From Paenibacillus dendritiformis (GTDB taxonomy: Bacteria > Bacillota > Bacilli > Paenibacillales > Paenibacillaceae), in assembly GCF_945605565.1 (NCBI RefSeq), contig NZ_OX216966.1, positions 3,836,001 through 3,900,000 of the forward strand: a stretch of 64,000 nt of DNA, given 5' to 3'. The notes beneath the pieces were generated by a model, which ran no database searches, was not told where the DNA came from, and was given only the letters and a program-made list of their open reading frames with translations. This document shows positions 9,749-17,608 of this stretch, piece after piece. The stretch's first letter is position 1. Each line of letters opens with the position of its first letter. Both the position numbers and the translations under genes were made by a program.

Positions 9749-9768
9749 ACGAAGCGGGAGGCATTCTC

Positions 9769-9840
9769 TTGCCTGTCTATTATCTAGTGCGTTGGGTCTT
9801 TGATGATCTATTGCACAGCGTCTTTGATAATCTTGCATAG
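9769..9840 (+). CDS. Candidate 23-residue microprotein in the tyrosine operon
   Basis: A TTG codon lies 7 bases after GGGAGG and opens a 23-codon frame ending at TAG 9838. The peptide contains a near-tandem repeat, VFDDLLHS and VFDNLA, and begins PVYYLVRW, giving an amphipathic, aromatic-rich short helix. It fills the gap between the aminotransferase and the thiolase, and the ribosome-like sequence of the thiolase begins right after its stop. I do not recognise it. It may be a coupling/leader peptide for the thiolase, or chance. Confidence 0.35.
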   Translation: MPVYYLVRWVFDDLLHSVFDNLA

Positions 9841-9870
9841 CGGAATGGGGGTGACGTTCTGACGGACATC

Positions 9871-11037
9871 GTGATTGCAAGTGCCGTACGGACGCCGATC
9901 GGCGCGTTCATGGGCGGATTGAGCGAAGTGCCGGCTGTCGAGTTGGGAGCGCTGGTCATCGCGGAAGCGCTGCAGCGGGCCGGGGTTCGCCCGGAAGCGG
10001 TGCAAGAGGTGATGATGGGCAATGTGCTGCAGGCGGGCATCGGCCAAGGCCCCGCTCGCCTGGCCGCGATGAAGGCGGGCCTGCCCTGTGAGGTGCCGGC
10101 CGTAACGATCAATAAAATATGCGGCTCGGGGTTGAAAGCGGTCATTATGGCCGCGCAGGCCATCAAGGCGGGCGATGCCGATCTCATCGTCGCCGGCGGC
10201 ATGGAAAATATGTCGATGGCGCCTTATTTGCTGGCGCAAGGAAGAGCCGGATATCGGCTGGGGGACGGCGTGGTCGTGGACAGCGTCCTCAAAGACGGGC
10301 TTACCTGCTCGATCTGCGGCATCCATATGGGGCAGACCGCGGAAAATATCGCAGCGAAATATCGGATTGCAAGGGAAGAGCAGGATGCCTTTGCCTTGAC
10401 GAGCCAGCAGAGAGCCCGCGAGGCATGGGAGCGCAGCGAGTTCTCCGCCGAGATCGCGCCGGTGGAGATTCGGACCAAAAAGGGCTTATCGAGGATCGAA
10501 GCCGATGAACATCTTCGTCCGGATGTGACGGCCGCTGGCCTGGGGCGGCTCAAGCCTGCCTTCCAGCCAGACGGCACGGTCACGGCCGGCAATGCCTCCG
10601 GCATTAACGACGGGGCGGCGGCGCTTGTTGTCTGCTCCGGCCGCATAGCGAAGCAGATGGGGCTGCCGGTGCTCGCGCGCATCCGCGCCTACGCCTCCAC
10701 GGGCGTAGACCCGGCCTTGATGGGCATGGGCCCTGTATCGGCCGCGCAAGCGGCAGTGAAGAAGGCGGGGATGTCGCTTGCGGATATTGATGTGGCGGAA
10801 TTGAATGAAGCATTTGCCGCCCAGGCGATCGCCGTCATCCGCGAGCTCGGGATCGATCCGGCGATCGTCAATGTGAACGGCGGCGCCATTGCGCTCGGGC
10901 ATCCGATCGGCGCCAGCGGCGCGCGCATTCTCGTGACGCTGCTGCATGCGATGAAGCGCAGGCAGGCGGCCACCGGACTTGCCGCCCTGTGCGTCGGCGG
11001 CGGTCATGGCGTCGCTGTTGTCGTCGAGCAAATGTAA
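9871..11037 (+). CDS. Acetyl-CoA C-acetyltransferase (thiolase)
   Basis: Splits acetoacetyl-CoA with CoA into two acetyl-CoA, the last step of the pathway in this operon. The protein has the thiolase hallmarks: the acyl-binding cysteine in NKICGSGLKA (Cys84 when counted from 9871), NGGAIALGHPIGASGAR with the catalytic histidine, and the C-terminal ALCVGGGHGVA cysteine. 388 residues from the GTG at 9871. The family normally begins MTDIVIASAVRTP, and the bases before the GTG read CTG-ACG-GAC-ATC, with GGGGTG 6 bases before the CTG, so the true start may be a rare CTG at 9859. A terminator follows at 11054. Confidence 0.93.
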   Translation: MIASAVRTPIGAFMGGLSEVPAVELGALVIAEALQRAGVRPEAVQEVMMGNVLQAGIGQGPARLAAMKAGLPCEVPAVTINKICGSGLKAVIMAAQAIKAGDADLIVAGGMENMSMAPYLLAQGRAGYRLGDGVVVDSVLKDGLTCSICGIHMGQTAENIAAKYRIAREEQDAFALTSQQRAREAWERSEFSAEIAPVEIRTKKGLSRIEADEHLRPDVTAAGLGRLKPAFQPDGTVTAGNASGINDGAAALVVCSGRIAKQMGLPVLARIRAYASTGVDPALMGMGPVSAAQAAVKKAGMSLADIDVAELNEAFAAQAIAVIRELGIDPAIVNVNGGAIALGHPIGASGARILVTLLHAMKRRQAATGLAALCVGGGHGVAVVVEQM

Positions 11038-11053
11038 CATATAGAATAGGGAG

Positions 11054-11090
11054 CACCTCCGATCTTCTTGGGTCGGAGGTGTTGTTGTGT
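11054..11090 (+). terminator. Terminator of the tyrosine-degradation operon
   Basis: CACCTCCGA (11054-11062) pairs with TCGGAGGTG (11073-11081) and a T-rich tail, GTTGTTGTGT, follows. It starts 16 bases after the thiolase stop. Confidence 0.75.
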
Positions 11091-11187
11091 GATCGCAAGG
11101 CACAGTAGGGGCAGCTGCCTTACTGTGTGGAGCATGGGATTTCAGAAGCTGCATTTCCTCATCAAGATGGAGTTGCTGCAGTTCAGG

Positions 11188-11216
11188 GTTCCATGTCATG
11201 TGGAACTCGATTTTTT
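11188..11216 (+). terminator. Second hairpin with T-tract in the gap before the LLM gene
   Basis: GTTCCATG pairs with TGTGGAAC apart from one weak position, then TCGA and six T. It is not needed for the thiolase operon, which already has a terminator, so the 11091-11216 stretch may be a short independent transcript. That stretch also contains the inverted repeat CACAGTA/TACTGTG (11101-11137 region). Confidence 0.45.
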
Positions 11217-11342
11217 ATACAGAAAATAATTGAAAATTACAAGAATAACCTATGAAATAATGAAAATAAGTGATAAATTAATATACCGTCTGTAGTGTGC
11301 GTATTATGAACATGATCATCAATGGAAAAGAGGAAATGGATA

Positions 11343-12398
11343 GTGGAACTAGGTATAAGCACGTTTGTCGAGACAACACCTGATGTCAACACGGGAACAA
11401 CGATAAGTCACGCGGAGCGGCTGCGTGAAGTAGTGGAGGAGATTGTTCTCGCGGATCAGGTAGGACTGGATGTATATGGGGTAGGTGAGCATCATCGTCA
11501 TGATTTTGCGGCATCATCTCCTGCGGTTGTATTAGCTGCTGCAGCATCTAAAACAACGAAAATTCGGCTGACGAGCGCTGTCATGATTTTGTCATCTGCT
11601 GATCCCGTACGTGTATTTCAAGATTTCGCAACACTTGATGGCCTGTCTAACGGACGGGCGGAGATTATGGTCGGCCGAGGCTCCTTTCTCGAATCATTCC
11701 CATTGTTCGGTTACGATCTGGACGATTATGAAGAGCTGTTCGAGGAGAAGCTGGAGCTGCTGTTGCACATTCAGAAGTCGGAGAAAGTAAGCTGGAGCGG
11801 GAAGCATCGCCCTGCGATTCAGGATCTAGGCATATATCCGCGCCCCGTACAGGATCCTTTGCCGGTCTGGATTGGAAGTGCAGGAAGTCCGGAATCCGCG
11901 ATTCGTGCAGGGGCATTGGGACTTCCATTTGTTCTCGCCATTATCGGAGGAGTGAAGCCGCTCGACTACGCTTCACAGGTTGAGCTGTACAAGAAAGCGG
12001 CTGCTGAAGCTGGTCACGATGTAACCCGTTTGCCAATTGCTTCTCATTCTCACGGTTTTGTTGCGAAGAATCAAAAGCAAGCAATCGAAACGTTCTTCCC
12101 GTCTACATTTTCAAGAACGAACGTGAGAGCCGCTGAAAAAGGGGCGCCCCCGTACACGCGAGCGGACTACGATGCGGCCTGCAGCTTGGAAGGTGCCCTA
12201 TATGTTGGCGACCCGGAAACGGTAGCCCAAAAAATTATTCATCTTCGCAAGCATGTTGGCGTCACCAGATTCATGTTACATATGCCGCACGGTACAATGC
12301 CTCATGAAGAGGTCATGGAAGCGATACGGCTCTTCGGAACGGAAGTAGCGCCTCGTGTAAGAGAAGAGGTAGCACGTTGGGAGCAACATCATTGTTGA
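11343..12398 (+). CDS. LLM-class flavin-dependent oxidoreductase
   Basis: A 351-residue member of the bacterial luciferase-like monooxygenase family, a TIM-barrel enzyme that uses reduced FMN or F420-type flavin. The N terminus ELGISTFVETTPDVNTG, then DQVGLDVYGVGEHHR and the LDGLSNGRAEIMVGRGSF motif, are typical. The substrate is unknown. The GTG at 11343 is preferred: AGAGGA lies 8 bases before it and the family begins at this point; an in-frame ATG at 11322 would add seven residues (MEKRKWI). The gene is monocistronic, flanked by terminators on both sides. Confidence 0.88.
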   Translation: MELGISTFVETTPDVNTGTTISHAERLREVVEEIVLADQVGLDVYGVGEHHRHDFAASSPAVVLAAAASKTTKIRLTSAVMILSSADPVRVFQDFATLDGLSNGRAEIMVGRGSFLESFPLFGYDLDDYEELFEEKLELLLHIQKSEKVSWSGKHRPAIQDLGIYPRPVQDPLPVWIGSAGSPESAIRAGALGLPFVLAIIGGVKPLDYASQVELYKKAAAEAGHDVTRLPIASHSHGFVAKNQKQAIETFFPSTFSRTNVRAAEKGAPPYTRADYDAACSLEGALYVGDPETVAQKIIHLRKHVGVTRFMLHMPHGTMPHEEVMEAIRLFGTEVAPRVREEVARWEQHHC

Positions 12399-12414
12399 GC
12401 TAGATTCGAATAGG

Positions 12415-12457
12415 CGCTGCCTGAATGAGGCAGCGTCTGTTTATCGTCTTTTTTGTT
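12415..12457 (+). terminator. Terminator of the LLM oxidoreductase gene
   Basis: CGCTGCC and GGCAGCG form a seven-pair stem with loop TGAATGA; a T-rich stretch with TCTTTTTT follows some bases later. Confidence 0.6.
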
Positions 12458-12650
12458 ATAAGCAGAATGAAATCGCCGTTGTCGTTCCGCTATTCAGTTC
12501 AGGGGTAAATGCTGCCCGCTCTAAGCCGCAGCGCTGAAATTTATGGGAGGGGCAGTTCCAATCGGGGATCGGGTGAGATAGAATAGAAGAGTGCAGCCTG
12601 CACCAACCATCGCAAATCGAACGCCACATCGCCAAGAGGAGTGAAGAGTT

Positions 12651-13535
12651 ATGATGCTACATAATGAGAACCAATCATTGCGATGCATGTCTTTTAACAT
12701 TCGGTATGGTAGCGATAACATAGAGGATGGGGATCAGAGATGGAGCCGCAGGGCGGATATGGTCGCCAGCATGATTCGCTTTCACCGCGCGGATACGGTC
12801 GGCCTCCAGGAAGCGCTCCGCCATCAGATTGCCGATTTGGAACGCATGCTGCCTGATTTCGGCTGGGTAGGCAAGGGCAGAGACGACGGCGCCGACGGAG
12901 GGGAATTTTGTGCCGTAATGTACCGCAAGAGTCGTTTGGAGCCGCTCGACCATGGGACATTCTGGCTGTCCGAGACGCCGGAGGCTCCCGGTCGCCTTGG
13001 CTGGGATGCCGCTTGCCCGCGCATCGTGACGTGGGTTCGATTTGAGGATAAGCTGACGGGAACGCGGTTCATTCATTTCAATACTCATTTCGATCATGTA
13101 GGGACTGTAGCGATGGAGCAGAGCGCGCACTTGCTGTTGAACCGGATCGCGGCCCGGGAAGAACGCTGCCCTGTCATCGTCACAGGGGACTTCAACTGCG
13201 CCGAATCATCCGTGCCGTACGGCATCCTTACCGGAGCCGGAGCCGGCTCCGGCGCGTTGCGGGACGCGCGCTACGCGGCGCAGCATCCGCACTTCGGACC
13301 GTCGTTCACGTTCCACGGCTTTCAGCTTCAGCGGCTGATCGAATGCCTGTACCGTGACGGCGAATGCTTCAAGGGCGATAATGGGGAGGATCTTGACTCG
13401 CCGATCGATTATATTTTCGTCAATGAGCAGGTTCGCGTGCTGCAATACGGGGTTCTGGCAGATCAGCAGAACGGCCGCTTCCCTTCGGATCATATGCCGG
13501 TTGTGGCCGATATCCTGTGGTCTGAGCAGCAGTAG
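12651..13535 (+). CDS. Endonuclease/exonuclease/phosphatase family protein
   Basis: A 294-residue EEP-fold hydrolase. The family motifs are visible in order: MSFNIRYGSDN at the N terminus, the metal-binding Glu in VGLQEALRHQ, the FNTHFDHVG motif, the VTGDFNCAE motif and the C-terminal FPSDHMPVVADI with the catalytic Ser-Asp-His. These residues bind Mg and cut phosphodiester or phosphomonoester bonds; substrates in the family range from DNA and RNA to inositol phosphates and sphingomyelin. No signal peptide is seen, so it is cytoplasmic. AGAGGAG lies 9 bases before the ATG. Monocistronic. Confidence 0.9.
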   Translation: MMLHNENQSLRCMSFNIRYGSDNIEDGDQRWSRRADMVASMIRFHRADTVGLQEALRHQIADLERMLPDFGWVGKGRDDGADGGEFCAVMYRKSRLEPLDHGTFWLSETPEAPGRLGWDAACPRIVTWVRFEDKLTGTRFIHFNTHFDHVGTVAMEQSAHLLLNRIAAREERCPVIVTGDFNCAESSVPYGILTGAGAGSGALRDARYAAQHPHFGPSFTFHGFQLQRLIECLYRDGECFKGDNGEDLDSPIDYIFVNEQVRVLQYGVLADQQNGRFPSDHMPVVADILWSEQQ

Positions 13536-13581
13536 CAGAAGAGACGGCAAATCCACGACTGTTCACGCGACTGGCAATAAG

Positions 13582-13651
13582 GGCAATCCCCGGCGCAGTC
13601 TTTAGACGTCCGCAAGAAGGGCGCAGGACGAACCGGGGACTGCCTTTTATT
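13582..13651. terminator. Long stem-loop terminator between convergent genes
   Basis: GGCAATCCCCGG (13582-13593) pairs with CCGGGGACTGCC (13633-13644), followed by TTTTATT. It separates the EEP gene from the convergent LysR gene and may act in both directions. Confidence 0.65.
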
Positions 13652-13678
13652 ATGCAGCCGCAGCATCGCGAATGAGGA

Positions 13679-14563
13679 TTAGAGCTCGGCTTGAAGCCTG
13701 TTCAGAAACCGCTTTGCCGACCGTGCGATATGCTTCTCCTCCGGATGGACCCATCCGTAATAAACCGGTTCGGTAGCGGGAGATTCCAGTGGCAGCGTGA
13801 TGATATGCTCTCCGTCTTCCTTGAACGAATAATCGAGTCCGATCGTCACCGCGATGCCTTCCTTGACCGCATTGTAAATCGCCTGCGTATTGTTGCTGAT
13901 GAACAGAATATCCACCTCGCCATAGGCCGCGACGAACTGATTCATGAAGTCTCGGATATGCTCGTCGTCATACAGCACGAACGTCTGCTTCGCTAATTTA
14001 TCGGGCGTTATCGCGCTTTCCAGACGAAGAGGGGACTGCTCATTGACGCCAACGACCATTTTGCCTTCCAGGAGCCGTTCGAAGGCAAGGCCGCGTTGTT
14101 GATGGAGCAGGCTTTCCGACAGTGCGATTAATCCAATGTCAATCTTTTCATGCTTCAGCAGCTCCAATATTTCCTTCGGGCCCTTCTCCATAATTTCAAC
14201 CTTCACTCCCGGATAATCCCGCTTGAAGCCAGAGACGACATGCACCAGCAGATGCATCGGTCCCGGTATGGTGGCGATTCGCAATTGTCCGCTCAAGGCG
14301 TCGCTGTAGGATTGGGCTTCGGCCCTAAGATCATGGAGCGCGACCAGCGCTTCATTCGCCTTGGCGATAAGGGCTCTGCCTTCCGGCGTCGGGACGGCCC
14401 CCAGTCCTCGCGAGCGGTGGAACAGGCTGACGCCCCATTCCGATTCGAGCAGGGAGATGGACTGGCTTATCGCCGACAGCGTGACATGCGATTGCTCCGC
14501 CGCTTTCGTAAATGATCCGGTTTTGGCCACTTGGACAATGTATTCGAGTTGTTCGAGATTCAC
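13679..14563 (-). CDS. LysR family transcriptional regulator
   Basis: A 294-residue LysR-type regulator with the N-terminal winged helix-turn-helix (MNLEQLEYIVQVAKTGSFTK, then SAISQSISLLE) and a C-terminal periplasmic-binding-like effector domain. The start is a GTG preceded by AAGAGGTGG; an ATG eight codons upstream is possible but has no ribosome site. It is divergent from the SDR gene at 14732, and an inverted repeat lies in the shared promoter region, the usual arrangement for a LysR protein that controls its neighbour and itself. The effector is unknown. Confidence 0.9.
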   Translation of the reverse strand: MNLEQLEYIVQVAKTGSFTKAAEQSHVTLSAISQSISLLESEWGVSLFHRSRGLGAVPTPEGRALIAKANEALVALHDLRAEAQSYSDALSGQLRIATIPGPMHLLVHVVSGFKRDYPGVKVEIMEKGPKEILELLKHEKIDIGLIALSESLLHQQRGLAFERLLEGKMVVGVNEQSPLRLESAITPDKLAKQTFVLYDDEHIRDFMNQFVAAYGEVDILFISNNTQAIYNAVKEGIAVTIGLDYSFKEDGEHIITLPLESPATEPVYYGWVHPEEKHIARSAKRFLNRLQAEL

Positions 14564-14590
14564 AGGCTTCCACCTCTTATTAAGCATTAC

Positions 14591-14644
14591 TTAACTATAT
14601 ATTAGTTTATATAAATTTTAGTTAATAACAAGCGGTGCTACAAT
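14591..14644 (+). promoter_or_regulatory. Inverted repeat and -10 element between LysR and SDR genes
   Basis: TTAACTA (14591-14597) and TAGTTAA (14619-14625) form a perfect inverted repeat in AT-rich DNA, a plausible LysR binding site. A TACAAT -10 hexamer follows at 14639-14644 and could serve the SDR gene, with only a weak -35. Confidence 0.4.
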
Positions 14645-14731
14645 AGGGGCATCAGAGGATGCTTGAAGTCAATGAGCTTTCTCACAATTCAGCAATTCAG
14701 TTCTAAATGACAACATAGGGAGGAACGAAGC

Positions 14732-15481
14732 ATGACGGAGAACAGAGTAGCAATCATCACTGGCGGAGCAAGCGGGATTGGCAAGGAAACGGCGCTGAAG
14801 TTCGCGCGGAAGGGCGACCGCGTCGTGGTCGCGGACTTCAATGAACAAGCGGGACAAGCCACGGTCGATCTGATTCGGGAACAGGGCGGACAAGCCATCT
14901 TTGTCAAGACGGATGTATCCAAGCTGGAAGAGGTGGAGGCCTTGGTGGACAAGGCGGTTGAGACGTTCGGCCGCATTGATGTCATGTTCAATAATGCCGG
15001 CATCGGACGGGTTACGCCGGTGCTTGACCAGAATGTGAAGGATTATCATGATGTCATCAACGTGAATCAGCACGGAGTAGCCTATGGGATTATCGCGGCC
15101 GGGCGCAAAATGAGAGAGCTGGGCATCAAGGGCGTCATTATCAATACCGCCTCGGTATTCGGCTTCCTGGCTTCGCCGGGAACGTTCGCTTACCACGCGA
15201 CGAAGGGCGCCGTCATCATGATGACCAAGTCGGCGGCGCTAGAGCTGGCGGCTTACGGCATTCGCGTCGTGGCGGTCGCGCCGGGCGCCGTCGATACGCC
15301 GATTATTCAGGGCTACAAGGATAGCGGCATGTTGGAGGAGATGAAAGCCAAAGTTATCGGCAACAAATTGACGCAGCCGGAGCAAGTGGCCGATGCGGTC
15401 TATTTGATGTCTCTCGAGGAAGCCAGCGCGATCAACGGCAGTGTCGTGATGGCGGATGAAGGGTATGCTTCCTTTAAATAA
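14732..15481 (+). CDS. SDR family oxidoreductase
   Basis: A classical short-chain dehydrogenase/reductase, 249 residues. The NAD(P)-binding motif is TGGASGIG, the structural motif is NNAG, and the catalytic residues fit Ser in INTASVFGF with the Tyr-X3-Lys in YHATKGAV. An Asp at the end of the second strand (VVVADFNEQ) suggests preference for NAD. GGGAGGAACGAAGC precedes the ATG. The substrate is not known. It is divergent from the LysR gene and probably under its control. Confidence 0.92.
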   Translation: MTENRVAIITGGASGIGKETALKFARKGDRVVVADFNEQAGQATVDLIREQGGQAIFVKTDVSKLEEVEALVDKAVETFGRIDVMFNNAGIGRVTPVLDQNVKDYHDVINVNQHGVAYGIIAAGRKMRELGIKGVIINTASVFGFLASPGTFAYHATKGAVIMMTKSAALELAAYGIRVVAVAPGAVDTPIIQGYKDSGMLEEMKAKVIGNKLTQPEQVADAVYLMSLEEASAINGSVVMADEGYASFK

Positions 15482-15531
15482 ACAGAACGCAGCGGTATTC
15501 CGATTGCAACCATAGGATAGCTGAACATAAG

Positions 15532-15568
15532 CGCTGAGCCTTCCAATCCGATAGGCTCGGCGTTTTTT
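15532..15568 (+). terminator. Terminator of the SDR gene
   Basis: CGCTGAGCC (15532-15540) pairs with GGCTCGGCG (15554-15562) and six T follow. Confidence 0.85.
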
Positions 15569-15793
15569 CTACTCGATCTGGCGGTGATGAGGAGTGGCGC
15601 CATAAGACACATGTGATAACGGGAAGATCAGGATCGTATAATTGAAATAACTGGTCATTATTGGTAATCTGTAGAGAGGAGTGTCTTGCACCAGCACCTT
15701 TTCTGCTTATTTTTTCTGCCTTCGATGACAAATCAACAGAATAGGTTATTAGAGAGACAGTACTGTACAGAAATGGTTGAAGGGATGAGGAAC

Positions 15794-16768
15794 ATGTCGC
15801 AACAGCAATTCGCACGGATAAAAGAGCGGCTCGCAGTGCCTGTGATTGCCGCTCCGATGTTTCTGGTATCAAGTCCGGAAATGGTGATTGAAGGCTGCAA
15901 AGCCGGTATTATCGGCTCGTTCCCGCTGCTGAACGCCCGTACGACAGAAATTTTGGAAGAGTGGATGGAGCGGATTACGCAAGAGCTGGCCGCAGCCCGG
16001 GAAGAAGACACTGCACAGCCCGTGGCTCCCTGGGCGGTAAATCTGATCGTGCACCGGACGAACAAACGGTACGAGACTGATCTCGATCTGATCAAGAAGT
16101 TCCAGCCGCCGATTGTGATTACATCGCTCGGGAATCCGCAGCCCGTTGTCGACATCGTGCATGAATATGGCGGGCTTGTTTTTTCCGATGTGATCAATCT
16201 GACTCACGCGAGAAAAGCAGCCAATACGGGAATTGATGGCTTGATTCTCGTGTGCAACGGCGCCGGCGGACATGCGGGAACGCTCAACCCGGTTGCTTTT
16301 CTGAGCGCGGTACAAGAATTCTGGAATGGCATTACGATTGTAGCCGGATGCATCTCTCGCGGGCAGGACATTGTCGCGATGGAGGTGCTCGGCGCCGATA
16401 TGGTCTATATGGGGACGCGCTTTATCGCAACGGCCGAGACCTTTGCAAGTGAAGCTTATCGAAGCATGCTCATGGCATCGAATGCGGAAGATTTGATTTA
16501 TACGGATGCATTTAGCGGCGTCCATGGCAATTATCTCGCTCCCAGCATTCGCAATGCAGGGCTTGATCCGAACCAATTGCAGAAGAAGGACACGATGGAT
16601 TTCTCTTTTGCGCAAGTCAGCGAAGCAAAGGCATGGAAAGATATTTGGTCGGCCGGGCAAGGCGTGGGGGCGATCAAGCGGACGGCGCCCATTGCCGATG
16701 TCGTCGCCGAGCTGCGGGAGGAGTATGAGCAAACCTACGCTTCTCTCGTCTCAGCCCGCAAGGGCTGA
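15794..16768 (+). CDS. NAD(P)H-dependent flavin oxidoreductase (nitronate monooxygenase-like)
   Basis: A 324-residue FMN-binding TIM-barrel protein of the nitronate monooxygenase/2-nitropropane dioxygenase family. Signature parts are VPVIAAPMFLVSSPEMV, the FMN-binding VCNGAGGHAG loop and VAGCISRGQDI with GADMVYMGTRFIAT. The family oxidises toxic propionate-3-nitronate or reduces enoyl-type substrates; the exact substrate here is unknown. The start at 15794 is chosen because GAAGGG lies 9 bases upstream and the protein then begins MSQQQFARIKERL; longer in-frame starts reach back to 15686. Confidence 0.88.
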   Translation: MSQQQFARIKERLAVPVIAAPMFLVSSPEMVIEGCKAGIIGSFPLLNARTTEILEEWMERITQELAAAREEDTAQPVAPWAVNLIVHRTNKRYETDLDLIKKFQPPIVITSLGNPQPVVDIVHEYGGLVFSDVINLTHARKAANTGIDGLILVCNGAGGHAGTLNPVAFLSAVQEFWNGITIVAGCISRGQDIVAMEVLGADMVYMGTRFIATAETFASEAYRSMLMASNAEDLIYTDAFSGVHGNYLAPSIRNAGLDPNQLQKKDTMDFSFAQVSEAKAWKDIWSAGQGVGAIKRTAPIADVVAELREEYEQTYASLVSARKG

Positions 16769-16812
16769 CATGTAGGCCAAGTGATGCTGGCCGCAAATGT
16801 ATTGGCAAGCGG

Positions 16813-16836
16813 AAAGGGGCGGTCAGCCCCTTTTCT
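16813..16836 (+). terminator. Terminator of the nitronate monooxygenase-like gene
   Basis: AAAGGGGC, loop GGTCA, GCCCCTTTT and further pyrimidines. It lies 44 bases after the stop. Confidence 0.7.
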
Positions 16837-16858
16837 GTCGTTACGGGCTTCCAGGTTA

Positions 16859-17407
16859 CTATAGATACAGCTCTTGAAACTCTTCCTTGGTCATGCCGAA
16901 ATAGACTTCGTCATAATATTGCCCGCCCGTATAAATCATCCTTCTTAATCTTCCTTCTTCCTTAAATCCCAGCTTGCGATGCAGATTGATCGACGCCTCG
17001 TTGAAGGAGTACACATTTATGGTCGCCTTCTCGTAGCGCAGCTCCAGGAAGTAATGCTTCAGCACGGTGATAATCATATCTTTCGCGTAGCCTTTGCCCC
17101 TGTAGGCGGGCAAGACGGTTATGCCGTAATCAAAGGTCCCGTTTTTGGAATCGCAGCCCGCGACTTCGATCGTTCCGACCACATTTCGATCCTTATCTTC
17201 CGCAATCCAGAAGAAATCATCGCTGTCTTTGGATGCCCCCTGCGATACTTGTTCCATCCACTCCTCGATTTGCGCCTTCGTTCGCGGAAACGCGATCGAA
17301 TCATGACTTTGGAGGATGGCATCGTCCAAGTCTTCAAAGACGTGAGTATCTTCTGTGTCGGGAGCGCGAAGCTGTACGGCGGCGCCCTTCCAATATGTAA
17401 TGTGCAT
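16859..17407 (-). CDS. GNAT family N-acetyltransferase
   Basis: An 182-residue acetyltransferase of the RimJ/RimL-like GNAT class. The acetyl-CoA binding motif A is ITVLPAYRGKGYAKDMI, and the later INVYSFNEASINLHRKLGF is typical of motif B of these enzymes. The target may be a protein N terminus or a small amine. The start MHITYWKGAAVQLRAPD is chosen because AGGAGG lies upstream of it; another in-frame ATG sixteen codons further up has no ribosome site. It is convergent with the flavin oxidoreductase gene. Confidence 0.88.
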   Translation of the reverse strand: MHITYWKGAAVQLRAPDTEDTHVFEDLDDAILQSHDSIAFPRTKAQIEEWMEQVSQGASKDSDDFFWIAEDKDRNVVGTIEVAGCDSKNGTFDYGITVLPAYRGKGYAKDMIITVLKHYFLELRYEKATINVYSFNEASINLHRKLGFKEEGRLRRMIYTGGQYYDEVYFGMTKEEFQELYL

Positions 17408-17563
17408 GTTCCTTGCTGCCTCCTGTATGTCTATGTACGGATGATGTTCATCCATATCTTTCTATTATTTTAGTGGAAATAGACTAGAATTACCACTTGC
17501 TGCCGCTCGTTGCCGCTAGATGGGGGGACTCAGCATCGGGCAGACAGGCTTATAAGAAAGGAA

Positions 17564-17586
17564 GAAGCCCTGGCGATGAGGGCTTC
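17564..17586 (-). terminator. Hairpin downstream of the LPMO gene
   Basis: GAAGCCCT and AGGGCTTC form a perfect eight-pair stem; on the minus strand a pyrimidine-rich tail follows. It lies 23 bases past the LPMO stop codon. Confidence 0.6.
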
Positions 17587-17608
17587 CGTTCGCGTTCGCT
17601 GCTGCACT

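Noticed and set aside
9800..9840. Imperfect direct repeat GTCTTTGATGATCT / GTCTTTGATAATCT as a possible regulator site
   Set aside because: It is explained by the repeated codons of the candidate 23-codon ORF; no dyad symmetry is seen.
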